Source of the DNA: JAISGQ01 sp045604965 | Lineage (GTDB): Bacteria > Bacillota > Clostridia > Oscillospirales > Acutalibacteraceae | Length of the DNA stretch: 64,000 nucleotides | NCBI GenBank assembly: GCA_045604965.1 | Contig: JAZUPB010000044.1 | Location: 1 to 64,000, forward strand | Direction: 5' to 3' | Part shown: positions 25,471 through 33,030 of the stretch, one piece after another | How the letters are laid out: each line of letters opens with the position of its first letter | Position numbering within the stretch: the stretch's first letter is position 1 | Program-made: the position numbers and the translations under genes | The notes under the pieces: generated by a model | Seen by the model: only the letters and a program-made list of their open reading frames with translations | Database searches by the model: none | Told to the model about the DNA's origin: nothing

Positions 25471-26121
25471 TTATATATCAGATTCTGAGAACATATCGGC
25501 AGCGGAATGACCGAAGATATCATCGTCGGATTCGGGAGCAATAACAGGCTGCCCTTTGCGTATTACTCCGCAAGCACGTTTAAGTCTGCCGCTGTTATCG
25601 TAGCAGGCAACCTCGTGACCGTCAGCAGATTCGCAGGAATCAGCCTCATAGAGCTTTCCTTCCTCGTCTCGTATAAAATGACGCTGGACAATACTCTCGT
25701 CAGTGGCATCATCTTCTTCATCAAGCTGAGACATAAGGTCGGATTCAATAGCATCTATCTCAGAAAGCATAGACGAAATGTCCTCCTCAAAGGGAACATT
25801 ATCAGCAGCAGTCTCAGATGCATTCAACTCAGCCTCGAGATCATCTGCCTCTTCAAAGAAAATGTCTGTAAGCTCATCAATATCGTTTTCGTGATCATCG
25901 GAAAGAAACTCATCAACAGGAACTATACCGCTGAGATTGTCATTTTCTTCCTCAAATGAAATATCAGAGCTGAAAATATCATCGATCTCAGCGGTGACAG
26001 GCTCAGCTACACGCGCATTTATCCGAATGACATTTTTCTTGGCAGGAATGACCTTGCTTAATATTACTTCAACCTTTTTGGGGGTCCGTTCTTTATAGAC
26101 AGCTACACATTTAACAAGCAT
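25471..26121 (-). CDS. Highly acidic protein, unknown function
   Basis: The 216-aa protein has a basic N-terminal block of about 40 residues (MLVKCVAVYKERTPKKVEVILSK is its opening part, positions 1-23) and then about 130 residues dominated by Asp, Glu and Ser. A C-terminal module (IVQRHFIRDEEGKLYEADSC, ending near GVIRKGQPVIAPE) could be a small beta domain. It has no membrane segment. The ATG at 26121 follows GGAGGT. The family is not recognised. It reads like a charged adaptor or a partly disordered binding protein, but I assign no function. Confidence 0.65.
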   Translation of the reverse strand: MLVKCVAVYKERTPKKVEVILSKVIPAKKNVIRINARVAEPVTAEIDDIFSSDISFEEENDNLSGIVPVDEFLSDDHENDIDELTDIFFEEADDLEAELNASETAADNVPFEEDISSMLSEIDAIESDLMSQLDEEDDATDESIVQRHFIRDEEGKLYEADSCESADGHEVACYDNSGRLKRACGVIRKGQPVIAPESDDDIFGHSAADMFSESDI

Positions 26122-26222
26122 AGGGCACCTCCAAATCATAATCGTTCACCTATACATATGTATATTTTACCACTTGGTGAACGAAAAGTAAATACTCAAT
26201 GAATAATTTTCAATAAATTTAG

Positions 26223-26693
26223 TTAAATATACACTATATTCGGCAATATACCGGATTCTACAACATCAATAAGAGCGTACGAAGGGCGGTCGCTGTACCG
26301 TGAAACAGAGCCGGGATTTACAATATACAGGCCGTTTTCGTATTGAGAAACAGCATTGTGGGTGTGGCCGAAAAGAACAATATCCGCATTCTGAGCACGG
26401 GCAGCATTTTTAATAACCGACAAATCATATTTTACAGAGTATTTATATCCGTGTGAGCAGAATATTTTTCTGCCGTTAAATTCAACGATCTGCAATTCCG
26501 GGGCAGACGAGCCGAAATCGCAGTTGCCTCGGACAAACACAGATTTCAGTGGGAGTGGTTTAATAAGCTCATTGTATTCCTTTTCGCCGTCGCCGAGATG
26601 AACGATCAGGTCAACGACAGAAGAATGAATGGAAAGAATATCGCCAAGAGCACGCGAATTGCCGTGAGAATCAGATACAGCAAGTATTCTCAA
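26223..26693 (-). CDS. YfcE/MJ0936-type metallophosphodiesterase
   Basis: The 156-aa calcineurin-like phosphoesterase retains all metal-binding blocks: DSHGN (D8, H10), GDGEKEY, GNCD, SHGYKYSVKYD and FGHTH. This small family hydrolyses phosphodiesters with two divalent metals; the physiological substrate is unknown. The start is TTG at 26693, with AAGGAG 11 bases upstream. The gene is divergent from the small-ORF trio. It stands alone; the homologous gene often follows rph/rdgB in other Firmicutes, but those are not here. Confidence 0.88.
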   Translation of the reverse strand: MRILAVSDSHGNSRALGDILSIHSSVVDLIVHLGDGEKEYNELIKPLPLKSVFVRGNCDFGSSAPELQIVEFNGRKIFCSHGYKYSVKYDLSVIKNAARAQNADIVLFGHTHNAVSQYENGLYIVNPGSVSRYSDRPSYALIDVVESGILPNIVYI

Positions 26694-26716
26694 TGTCGAA
26701 GCATCTCCTTTTTTAT

Positions 26717-26745
26717 CATACTTTCATTATATCACTCATATAATG
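26717..26745 (+). promoter_or_regulatory. Possible sigma-E-like (sporulation) promoter before the small-ORF trio
   Basis: CATACT (26717-26722), a 15-bp spacer and CATATAAT (26738-26745) resemble the sigma-E pattern (ATATT-type -35, CATACAAT -10), each with one mismatch. The embedded TATAAT lacks a good sigma-A -35 partner. The call is tentative. Confidence 0.35.
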
Positions 26746-26776
26746 GAATACAATAAATAATTTGGAGGAATAATTG

Positions 26777-27010
26777 ATGACAAACGAAATGCTGAAAAAA
26801 TTGGCAGCAGCAATAGGAAAAACACCGGAGGAAGCAGAAGAAATGCTGGACAGCAACCCAAAACTAAAAAAGCTGATTTCGGAAATGAGTGAACAGGACG
26901 CACAGCGACTGATAACCGTGCTGAGCGATAAGGACAGCATAGCAAGGATCCTGTCAACGCCCCAGGCCAAAAATCTTATGGAGGGAATGGGGAAGAAACA
27001 GACAAAGTAA
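26777..27010 (+). CDS. Small helical protein, first of a three-gene set
   Basis: The 77-aa charged, probably all-helical protein has an N-terminal stretch (LKKLAAAIGKTPEEAEEMLD) resembling a small helical-bundle domain and a basic C terminus (GMGKKQTK). It has no membrane segment. GGAGG precedes the ATG at 26777. It is followed 9 bp later by the next small gene. I do not recognise the family. Confidence 0.65.
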   Translation: MTNEMLKKLAAAIGKTPEEAEEMLDSNPKLKKLISEMSEQDAQRLITVLSDKDSIARILSTPQAKNLMEGMGKKQTK

Positions 27011-27019
27011 GGAGATGAG

Positions 27020-27298
27020 ATGGTGGCAGAACTTGACGATATTCTGGGTTCGCTGTTGGGAGATGGGGCTCAGAGCGGTGAAAAAGGCGGCGAAGGTGAT
27101 CTGATCGATATACTGTTCAAGGTGATGCCGCTTATTGAAACAGTAAATAAAGAAACCGATGACGAACGGCTTTTGCGAGCGCTGATGCCATATATGAGCG
27201 ATATCAGAAAAGAACGGCTTGATACAGCGCAATCGATACTGAAAATAGCCAAAATACTGCCATTGGTTGGTAAGATGCTCGAAGGAGAGGATAAATGA
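27020..27298 (+). CDS. Small acidic helical protein, second of the set
   Basis: The 92-aa acidic protein has a Gly-rich linker (GDGAQSGEKGGEGD, 14-27) between two helical parts; the second is amphipathic with regular Leu/Ile (IDILFKVMPLIETV, ILKIAKILPLVGKML). No clear membrane segment is seen, but the C-terminal helices could bind membrane or partners. AAGGAG precedes the ATG. Its stop overlaps the start of the third gene (ATGA), so translation is coupled. Confidence 0.65.
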   Translation: MVAELDDILGSLLGDGAQSGEKGGEGDLIDILFKVMPLIETVNKETDDERLLRALMPYMSDIRKERLDTAQSILKIAKILPLVGKMLEGEDK

Positions 27299-27519
27299 GC
27301 AGTATATTTGCAATGACGCAGGATGCAGTGCGCAGAGCGGAAGAAATGTCATACCGATGCTCCTCAAAAGAAATGAAAAGAGAAAGCGAAAAATTGAGGA
27401 TAACAGATTACCTGAAAGGAAAAGAGGAGATTGTTCTCCTGTTGGTAATATTGCTGCTGCTTTATAAACGCGGTGCAAATGCAATACTTTTGTTAGCAAT
27501 AATGTACGTAATGATATAG
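27295..27519 (+). CDS. Small tail-anchored membrane protein, third of the set
   Basis: The 74-aa protein has a charged helical N-terminal half (AVRRAEEMSYRCSSKEMKRE) and a strongly hydrophobic C-terminal half (EIVLLLVILLLLYKRGANAILLLAIMYVMI) that can form one or two short helices around a KRG turn. It probably anchors the preceding two soluble proteins at a membrane; this is inference from coupling and topology. Confidence 0.65.
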   Translation: MSSIFAMTQDAVRRAEEMSYRCSSKEMKRESEKLRITDYLKGKEEIVLLLVILLLLYKRGANAILLLAIMYVMI

Positions 27520-27576
27520 ATAAATATCGTCATTGTGCCGAATTTCCTGTTTTTTTGCTTGAAACTTGCACTTTTT

Positions 27577-27605
27577 TTGTCAATGTGATAAGATAAAGTT
27601 ACAAT
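27577..27605 (+). promoter_or_regulatory. Sigma-A promoter of the YegP-like gene
   Basis: TTGTCA (27577-27582), 17 bp, TACAAT (27600-27605). Confidence 0.75.
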
Positions 27606-27647
27606 GCGGTGAACATTGGTAAATTATGTCGGGAGGTAATCAGTAAA

Positions 27648-28022
27648 ATGGCAGGAAAATTTGAAATCAAAGTAACAGCAAAAGGTAATTATATGTTCAA
27701 CCTTAAGGCAGGCAATGGCCAGGTTATCGCAACAAGCGAATCCTATGCTTCTCTCGATGCTTGCGAAAAGGGAATCGAAAGCGTAAAGAAGAATTCTCAG
27801 GCTGCAATCGAGGATCAGACTGTAGCTAATTTCGAGAAGATCGCTCATCCCAAGTACGAGGTTTATACCGATAAGGCAGGCGAAGTCCGCTTCAGACTTA
27901 AGGCTTCCAACGGTCAGATAATCGTAACAGGTGAGAGCTACCGTTCCAAGGCAAGCTGCCTCAAGGGCATAGCAAGCATCAAGAACAATGCACCTGAAGC
28001 AAAGGTTGTTCAGATCGACTAA
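27648..28022 (+). CDS. YegP/DUF1508 tandem-repeat protein
   Basis: The 124-aa protein is built from two copies of the DUF1508 fold of about 58 residues. Repeat one runs from KFEIKVTAKGNYMFNLKA through SYASLDACEKGIESVKKN; repeat two from KYEVYTDKAGEVRFRLKA through SYRSKASCLKGIASIKNN. Both hold the G-Q-V/I-I-x-T/V-x-E-S-Y core. The function of the family is unknown. Strong promoter, GGGAGG site and a good terminator suggest high expression as a single gene. The ATG at 27648 is chosen over an upstream start lacking a site. Confidence 0.9.
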   Translation: MAGKFEIKVTAKGNYMFNLKAGNGQVIATSESYASLDACEKGIESVKKNSQAAIEDQTVANFEKIAHPKYEVYTDKAGEVRFRLKASNGQIIVTGESYRSKASCLKGIASIKNNAPEAKVVQID

Positions 28023-28037
28023 TTTTGTGCTTTTCAG

Positions 28038-28066
28038 CCGCCTGCATATGCAGGCGGGTTTTTCTG
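28038..28066 (+). terminator. Rho-independent terminator of the YegP-like gene
   Basis: GCCTGCATATGCAGGC palindrome extended by CCG/GG pairs, then T5 and a second T-run. Confidence 0.85.
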
Positions 28067-28134
28067 TCTTTTTCCGGTATGCAAAATCGACTTGTTGTGA
28101 TAGAATAAGAGCAAAGAAAGGGCGGTGAGCTGTA

Positions 28135-29637
28135 TTGAAAAATGTTGTAATAATAGGAGCAGGTCCTGCAGGACTCACTGCTGCCCTTGAGCTGCTGCGC
28201 CGTAGTGATCAATACAGAGTTACTGTCCTGGAAGCGGACGATATAACTGGAGGAATATCCAGAACCATTGAAAAAAACGGAAATCGTATGGATATAGGCG
28301 GTCACCGTTTTTATACAAAGTCGAAAAGAGTCCTTGAATTTTGGGAAAGCCTTTTGCCGATACAGGGACAACCGTCATATGACGAGGTGAAAACAGGCTC
28401 TGAATATGAAATAAAAGAGGGTGGACCCGATCCTGAGAAAAGTGATGCGGTGATGCTCATCAGACGCAGAGTTTCGAGGATATATCGAAAGAATAAATTT
28501 TATAATTATCCTGTAGATATGAGCACCGTAAGAGCTATGGGGGGAGAAGCTTTTACGGTAGGACTGTCATATATTGCCTCAAGGATAAGGTCCAAAGAAG
28601 AAAAAACTTTGGAAGATTTTTACATCAACCGTTTCGGCAGAAAGCTTTACTCCACTTTTTTTGAAGGCTACACTCAAAAGGTGTGGGGGGTGCATCCATC
28701 AGAACTGCCGCCGGATTGGGGAACCCAAAGAATACAGGGCATATCTGTGCGCAGTGTAATAAAAAATATGCTTTCAAGGGGCAAAACATCAGAAAAGTCA
28801 CTTATAAAAAGATTTTTATATCCTAAGCTCGGTCCTGGGCAGCTTTGGGAATGTGCGTCAAATGAAATCATACAGCGCGGAGGTAAAATAATATTCAACG
28901 CCAAGGCTGACAGAATAACTCTAAAAGGTGCAAAAGCAGTCTCGGTCACAGCATCGGGAACAGAATATCCTGCAGACATTGTGATATCATCAATGCCGGT
29001 TTCGGAGCTTATTGCGTCCATCGATTCAAACATTCCCGACGCTGTCAGAATAGCGGCAAAAGACCTGCAATTTCGCGATTTTATAACTATAGGAATCGAA
29101 GTATCGAACCTCAGAATAAAAAATAAAACAAAATATGCCACACTCAACGATATCCCTCCTGATTGCTGGATATATATTCAGGATTCAGGTGTGAAAATGG
29201 GACGGCTGCAGATTTTCAATAACTGGTCGCCGTATATGGTGAGAGACCGTGAGAACAAAGTGTTCATCGGAACAGAGTATTTTTGCAGTGAAGGGGACGA
29301 GCTGTGGGAGGAAAGCGATGAAAAGATATCTGCGTTTGCAGTGGCTGAACTTGAGAAGATAGGAATAATAAAAGCAGAAGATGTGTGCGATATCCATTGT
29401 GAAAGAATGAGAAAAGCATATCCGTCCTATACGGGAAGCTATAAAGATATGGATAAAATACGCAGATTTATTGACTCGATGGAAAATATTTACTGTGTGG
29501 GCCGCAACGGACAGCATCGCTACAACAATATGGATCATTCAATGCTCACAGCTATGACAGCAGTGGACGTTATATTGGAAGGCAGAGAGAAAAAGAACAT
29601 CTGGACGGTTGAACCCGATGACGAAAACAGTGAATAA
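28135..29637 (+). CDS. NAD(P)/FAD-dependent oxidoreductase (HemY/UDP-galactopyranose mutase-like)
   Basis: The 500-aa flavoprotein starts at TTG. The N-terminal FAD-binding Rossmann loop is VIIGAGPAGLTAALELL, followed by an acidic strand end (VLEADD) and GGISRT, the usual amine-oxidase/UGM arrangement. GGHRFYTKSKRVLEFW and YTQKVWGVHPSELPPDWG are typical of a COG1232 branch often linked to sugar or cell-surface metabolism. The C terminus GRNGQHRYNNMDHSM is the second FAD-contact region. The substrate is unknown: neither a protoporphyrinogen pathway nor UDP-galactofuranose genes are adjacent. Confidence 0.82.
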   Translation: MKNVVIIGAGPAGLTAALELLRRSDQYRVTVLEADDITGGISRTIEKNGNRMDIGGHRFYTKSKRVLEFWESLLPIQGQPSYDEVKTGSEYEIKEGGPDPEKSDAVMLIRRRVSRIYRKNKFYNYPVDMSTVRAMGGEAFTVGLSYIASRIRSKEEKTLEDFYINRFGRKLYSTFFEGYTQKVWGVHPSELPPDWGTQRIQGISVRSVIKNMLSRGKTSEKSLIKRFLYPKLGPGQLWECASNEIIQRGGKIIFNAKADRITLKGAKAVSVTASGTEYPADIVISSMPVSELIASIDSNIPDAVRIAAKDLQFRDFITIGIEVSNLRIKNKTKYATLNDIPPDCWIYIQDSGVKMGRLQIFNNWSPYMVRDRENKVFIGTEYFCSEGDELWEESDEKISAFAVAELEKIGIIKAEDVCDIHCERMRKAYPSYTGSYKDMDKIRRFIDSMENIYCVGRNGQHRYNNMDHSMLTAMTAVDVILEGREKKNIWTVEPDDENSE

Positions 29638-29644
29638 ATTTATC

Positions 29645-29672
29645 TTGACACAATTTACGGTTGTGCTATCAT
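29645..29672 (+). promoter_or_regulatory. Sigma-A promoter of the DUF2975/Xre pair
   Basis: TTGACA (29645-29650), 16 bp, TATCAT (29667-29672) with extended TGC at 29664-29666. Confidence 0.7.
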
Positions 29673-29713
29673 AATACTATATGTTGAAAAGGATCATTAC
29701 GGAGGTGCGTTTT

Positions 29714-30181
29714 ATGAAAAACGAGAAAAGAATGGCTGTAGGAAGTATAGTTGCAATAGTAATTCTTATAGTGACTCTTGCAGTGGGTGTTGTGGTATAT
29801 GCTACGCTTCCGAAAGTAGTAAACACATATGTAAAGGGAGCAGATGTTGCTGTACGTCAGGAAATTATAGATACAATAATGCCCGTGCTTTATGCCGCCG
29901 GAATCCCCGTACTTGCAATGCTGACACTTTCTCTGCTTATGATGTTCAATATTGCAAAAGGCAAAGCCTTCATTAAACTGAATGTTAATTATCTTCGCTT
30001 TATTAGTTTATCCAGTATACTCCTTGCAATTATATTCTGCTATCCTATATTTACGATGAATTCCATTTATCCTATTATAATATTTGTTATGTTCGTTATC
30101 CTTGCGGTTATAACCCTGGTTGTTGCAGACCTTTTTGCAGCGGCAGTGAGGATCAAAGAAGAAAACGAGCTTACAATTTAA
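29714..30181 (+). CDS. DUF2975 (YoaS-like) membrane protein
   Basis: The 155-aa protein has four membrane helices (about 10-30, 50-75, 90-110 and 115-140), matching the DUF2975 family of which B. subtilis YoaS is the known example. GGAGG precedes the ATG at 29714. The next gene is an Xre-type regulator, 15 bp downstream; the same pair (yoaS/yozG) recurs in Firmicutes, and the membrane protein may act with the regulator in membrane-stress signalling. The role is inferred only from this pairing. Confidence 0.85.
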   Translation: MKNEKRMAVGSIVAIVILIVTLAVGVVVYATLPKVVNTYVKGADVAVRQEIIDTIMPVLYAAGIPVLAMLTLSLLMMFNIAKGKAFIKLNVNYLRFISLSSILLAIIFCYPIFTMNSIYPIIIFVMFVILAVITLVVADLFAAAVRIKEENELTI

Positions 30182-30196
30182 GGGAGGGTGAAGTAA

Positions 30197-30430
30197 GTGC
30201 CGATAATAGTAAATCTCGACGTTATGATGGCGAAGCGAAAGATCAGTGCATCGGAGCTTGCATCACGAATGGGAATAACTCTTTCAAATCTGTCCATACT
30301 CAAAAATAACAGAGCAAAGGCTATTCGATTTTCTACCCTCAATGCGATATGCAGAGTGCTTGAATGCCAGCCCGGTGATATTCTGGAATATGAAGCAGGG
30401 GAAGATGAAGAAATAATATTCGATGAATAA
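30197..30430 (+). CDS. Xre/YozG-type small DNA-binding regulator
   Basis: The 77-aa protein is almost entirely one helix-turn-helix (DVMMAKRKISASELASRMGI, then SNLSILKNNRAKAIRFSTLN), with the YozG-type core C-R-V-L-E-C-Q-P-G-D-I-L-E-Y. It starts at GTG after GGGAGGGTG. It lies in an operon with the DUF2975 membrane protein. A terminator follows at 30446-30483. The operator is not identified; autoregulation at the promoter near 29645 is likely for the family. Confidence 0.92.
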   Translation: MPIIVNLDVMMAKRKISASELASRMGITLSNLSILKNNRAKAIRFSTLNAICRVLECQPGDILEYEAGEDEEIIFDE

Positions 30431-30445
30431 GAACAAAAACAAACA

Positions 30446-30483
30446 AAATGCCGTCCTGCAAAATGATGCAGGACGGCATTTTT
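30446..30483 (+). terminator. Rho-independent terminator of the DUF2975/Xre operon
   Basis: AAATGCCGTCCTGCA (30446-30460) pairs with TGCAGGACGGCATTT (30467-30481), followed by T. Confidence 0.93.
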
Positions 30484-30600
30484 GCATCGTTTTCGACAGC
30501 AAACACATATTTTGTTCGCTAATGTACCAATAATGACACATATAAATGCGGGATACAACGAAAAAATCGCCCATTATTGGACAAAAATTTGAAAAACCTA

Positions 30601-30628
30601 TTGATTTTTGAAAAAAACCTGCTATAAT
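30601..30628 (+). promoter_or_regulatory. Sigma-A promoter before the 113-aa membrane protein gene
   Basis: TTGATT (30601-30606), 16 bp, TATAAT (30623-30628). A separated inverted repeat (CCAATAATG 30527-30535, CATTATTGG 30572-30580) lies upstream. Confidence 0.7.
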
Positions 30629-30677
30629 CATAAATGTAAAGCGAACAAACGCTTGTTTAATCAAAGGAGATGGAGAA

Positions 30678-31019
30678 ATGAATATCGTAATCGGATTATT
30701 TGTTATTATATCTGCTCTTATTATTAAGAATATTTATAAGGTTAACGGCAGAATTTCAGGAAGAATCTTCAAAATGTGCATTGCTTTAGGCGTATTTATG
30801 ATGTTTTCAGTACAGACGTTCGGTAATGTGTGGCTTGTTGTAATGACAATCGCCGAGGTTGTGCTCTGTGGGCTGCTTCTTGCAGTATACCGCAGCCAGC
30901 TTATAAGAGAATGTGAAGCTGTGAAAAGAAAAAGAGCAGCAAAGCGTGCAGCGATTAGAAGAATAAATCAGCAGCCGCAGCAGAGCGTTAGAAGAAGAGT
31001 ACTGACTAACGCTGCATAA
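30678..31019 (+). CDS. Small membrane protein with basic tail, unknown
   Basis: The 113-aa protein has three hydrophobic stretches (about 3-18, 32-50 and 53-72) and a C-terminal tail of about 40 residues packed with Arg, Lys and Gln (KRKRAAKRAAIRRINQQPQQ). AAAGGAG precedes the ATG. The tail would face the cytoplasm and could touch nucleic acid or lipid head groups. The family is not recognised. It is a single gene between its own promoter and a strong terminator. Confidence 0.7.
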   Translation: MNIVIGLFVIISALIIKNIYKVNGRISGRIFKMCIALGVFMMFSVQTFGNVWLVVMTIAEVVLCGLLLAVYRSQLIRECEAVKRKRAAKRAAIRRINQQPQQSVRRRVLTNAA

Positions 31020-31055
31020 TCGATTAGCAACCCCCTTTCAATTTTATATTGCGCC

Positions 31056-31100
31056 GCAAAACAAAAGAGGTCGGGCATAAGCCTGACCTCTTTTGTTTTA
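31056..31100. terminator. Bidirectional terminator
   Basis: A 19-bp stem (31058-31076 with 31081-31099, one mismatch) flanked by A- and T-rich DNA, between convergent genes. Confidence 0.92.
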
Positions 31101-31116
31101 TATAATTGTAGTAAAA

Positions 31117-32172
31117 TCATTCGGAATCGGTGTCATCATTGAGGGAATCCTTCACACCGGTTTTTGCACGGAAATTATTCTTTGAGACAGCAGGCTCAGA
31201 AATCTTTCTGGGCATATTGAATCCAATGATGTTGAACTTACTTCCGGAAGCCTTTGAGAAAAGGCTGAAGCGGATGATAAAGAATACAAGGAAAGCGATG
31301 ACGATAAAGAGGAAACCGACTATGCAGAGAGCAACGATAGCAATGGTCTGAGTAGAAACTTCGCGGCTTGCGGCACCCTTAACGGCAAAGCCGTTGATGA
31401 TTTCGTCTGCAACAGCAGCATCAGTAGCAGTACCGCCGTGCTGGATGTAAATATATCCGGTATAGATAGTGCCATTGATGACAGTAGTAATATCAGCTTC
31501 GGTGGTGCAGAAGCCGTTTTCAGACATTTGATCAAGATCGGTTCTTGCAACAAGATAAACCTGACCGTTCTTTTTTACGGTATAGGTGTTGTTCTCATCA
31601 GAACCCTCATCTATCTTGACCTGAACGAGAGCATTCTGCTCCTCAACGCTGAGCTTGTTGTAGTTGCCGATATATTTGCCGTAGCTGGTGTCCTCAAGAG
31701 CGGTGATCTGATAATATACAACGGCATTTGTGAGCTCGTCGGCAAATTCAGCGATCTCAACGATGTTGTAGTTGTTCATAAGATCCTTCTTGCTTGCGCC
31801 TGCATAAGAGAAAAGCTTGGAATCATCATCTGCAAGAGAATATACAGAACCTCCTTCAGGAAGCTTGTAGCTGATATTGTGAACAGATGTGGTGTGGGTG
31901 CTGAGCTTGAGCGATGAAATCAGATCGGTGTAGGAATACACAGCATCGGATTTTGAGACTTCTTCACTGGGGATGAGGTCTTCTTCGGTGATTCCAAGCT
32001 CGCCCAGTACTTCATTGAAACTCATCTGATAGAGGTCAGCAAGCATCTGGATATCCTCGGCGGTGTATTGCTGTGATTCTTCTTCGGTAGCAGAAACGGA
32101 GAATCCACCGAAAACAGAAAAGATAAGTGTAAGTGCCAGTAATAAGGCAAAAAGTTTGCTGCGGAATTTCAT
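31117..32172 (-). CDS. Secreted, C-terminally membrane-anchored protein, unknown
   Basis: The 351-aa protein has a clear signal peptide (MKFRSKLFALLLALTLIFSV, predicted cleavage after VSATE-type small residues near 28-30), an extracytoplasmic region of about 240 residues rich in Asp, Glu, Ser and Thr, one strong membrane helix (about 272-298) and a cytoplasmic tail of about 50 residues. No enzymatic motif is seen. GGAGGAG precedes the ATG, and a good promoter lies at 32206-32234. A surface or sensory role is possible. The 40-kb gene beginning at 41579 shares the same overall plan without sequence similarity visible by eye. Confidence 0.75.
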   Translation of the reverse strand: MKFRSKLFALLLALTLIFSVFGGFSVSATEEESQQYTAEDIQMLADLYQMSFNEVLGELGITEEDLIPSEEVSKSDAVYSYTDLISSLKLSTHTTSVHNISYKLPEGGSVYSLADDDSKLFSYAGASKKDLMNNYNIVEIAEFADELTNAVVYYQITALEDTSYGKYIGNYNKLSVEEQNALVQVKIDEGSDENNTYTVKKNGQVYLVARTDLDQMSENGFCTTEADITTVINGTIYTGYIYIQHGGTATDAAVADEIINGFAVKGAASREVSTQTIAIVALCIVGFLFIVIAFLVFFIIRFSLFSKASGSKFNIIGFNMPRKISEPAVSKNNFRAKTGVKDSLNDDTDSE

Positions 32173-32205
32173 AATAACTCCTCCTGTGTCAATCGTAATA
32201 AGGAT

Positions 32206-32234
32206 ATTATATTTGATTAACAGAAGAAAGGCAA
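32206..32234 (-). promoter_or_regulatory. Sigma-A promoter of the secreted anchored protein gene
   Basis: On the minus strand TTGCCT (32234-32229), 17 bp, TATAAT (32211-32206). Confidence 0.7.
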
Positions 32235-32274
32235 GTAATAGCAGCAGAAATTTTAGTGAACAGAAACCTTCACA

Positions 32275-33015
32275 TCAAAAACACAAAGCCAGAAGACCAA
32301 GCAAAAGAAGATGCACAGGATAAAATGCGTAAAAAAACCATTTCAGGCCTTTGTATCCACTCTGTCCGGAATAGAGTGCGATTGGAATTGCGGCAAGCAG
32401 ACAGAACATCTGAGTCATTCCGAAATACAGATACCATACAGTCCCGTTTGCCTCAAACAATTTCAAAGCACCGTCATAAACATTTGCAGTCACAGCATAT
32501 TTCAAAACAGTTGACAGAGCGAACATAAACAGCGCTGCAGTTCTGTTCTGCCTGAAAAGATAAAAAATAAAAACAAGCAAAACGCCGTATTTTCCGTAAT
32601 CACTGTGCAGAGTGTCTGCAGTGCGGCAGAGCAGTGCGACGGGGACGAGAGCAAGAACAAAGGAAGCAAGGCGCGGAATACTGTCCCATTTCAAAATCAT
32701 ATCGAACAGTATAATTCCAAGAAGTCCGAGGAAAAGAGTTATAAAAACATTGCATCCTCCAAAATAAAATATCCTGCCGTTAAATGCAAAATTAAACGGT
32801 ATTTCACTTATTAGAGCAAATGCGCCCAGACGCATAAGGTATCCGGGCGCACTTTTTGTGTGAGTATAGCCCTCTGCGATCAAAAAGCAGTATATAGGAA
32901 ATGCAAGTCGGCCGATAATACGCAGCAGGATTGCCTGGGGAAAGAAAACTGCGCCGATATGGTCAATAAGCATAGAGATAACGGCAATTATTTTGAGCGC
33001 AAAGGTGGAGAGCAT
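32275..33015 (-). CDS. TraX-like polytopic membrane acyltransferase
   Basis: The 246-aa membrane protein has about eight helices. The N terminus LKIIAVISMLIDHIGAVFFP with the internal D-H pair, followed by IGRLAFPIYCFLIAEGYTHT, is the TraX (PF05857) signature. TraX acetylates F pilin in conjugative plasmids, but chromosomal Firmicute copies have no known substrate. The gene starts 15 bp after thiT with its own GGAGG site and no intervening terminator, so it should be expressed from the TPP-riboswitch transcript. No conjugation gene is nearby. Confidence 0.85.
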   Translation of the reverse strand: MLSTFALKIIAVISMLIDHIGAVFFPQAILLRIIGRLAFPIYCFLIAEGYTHTKSAPGYLMRLGAFALISEIPFNFAFNGRIFYFGGCNVFITLFLGLLGIILFDMILKWDSIPRLASFVLALVPVALLCRTADTLHSDYGKYGVLLVFIFYLFRQNRTAALFMFALSTVLKYAVTANVYDGALKLFEANGTVWYLYFGMTQMFCLLAAIPIALYSGQSGYKGLKWFFYAFYPVHLLLLGLLALCF

Positions 33016-33030
33016 TGTAATTCCTCCGTT

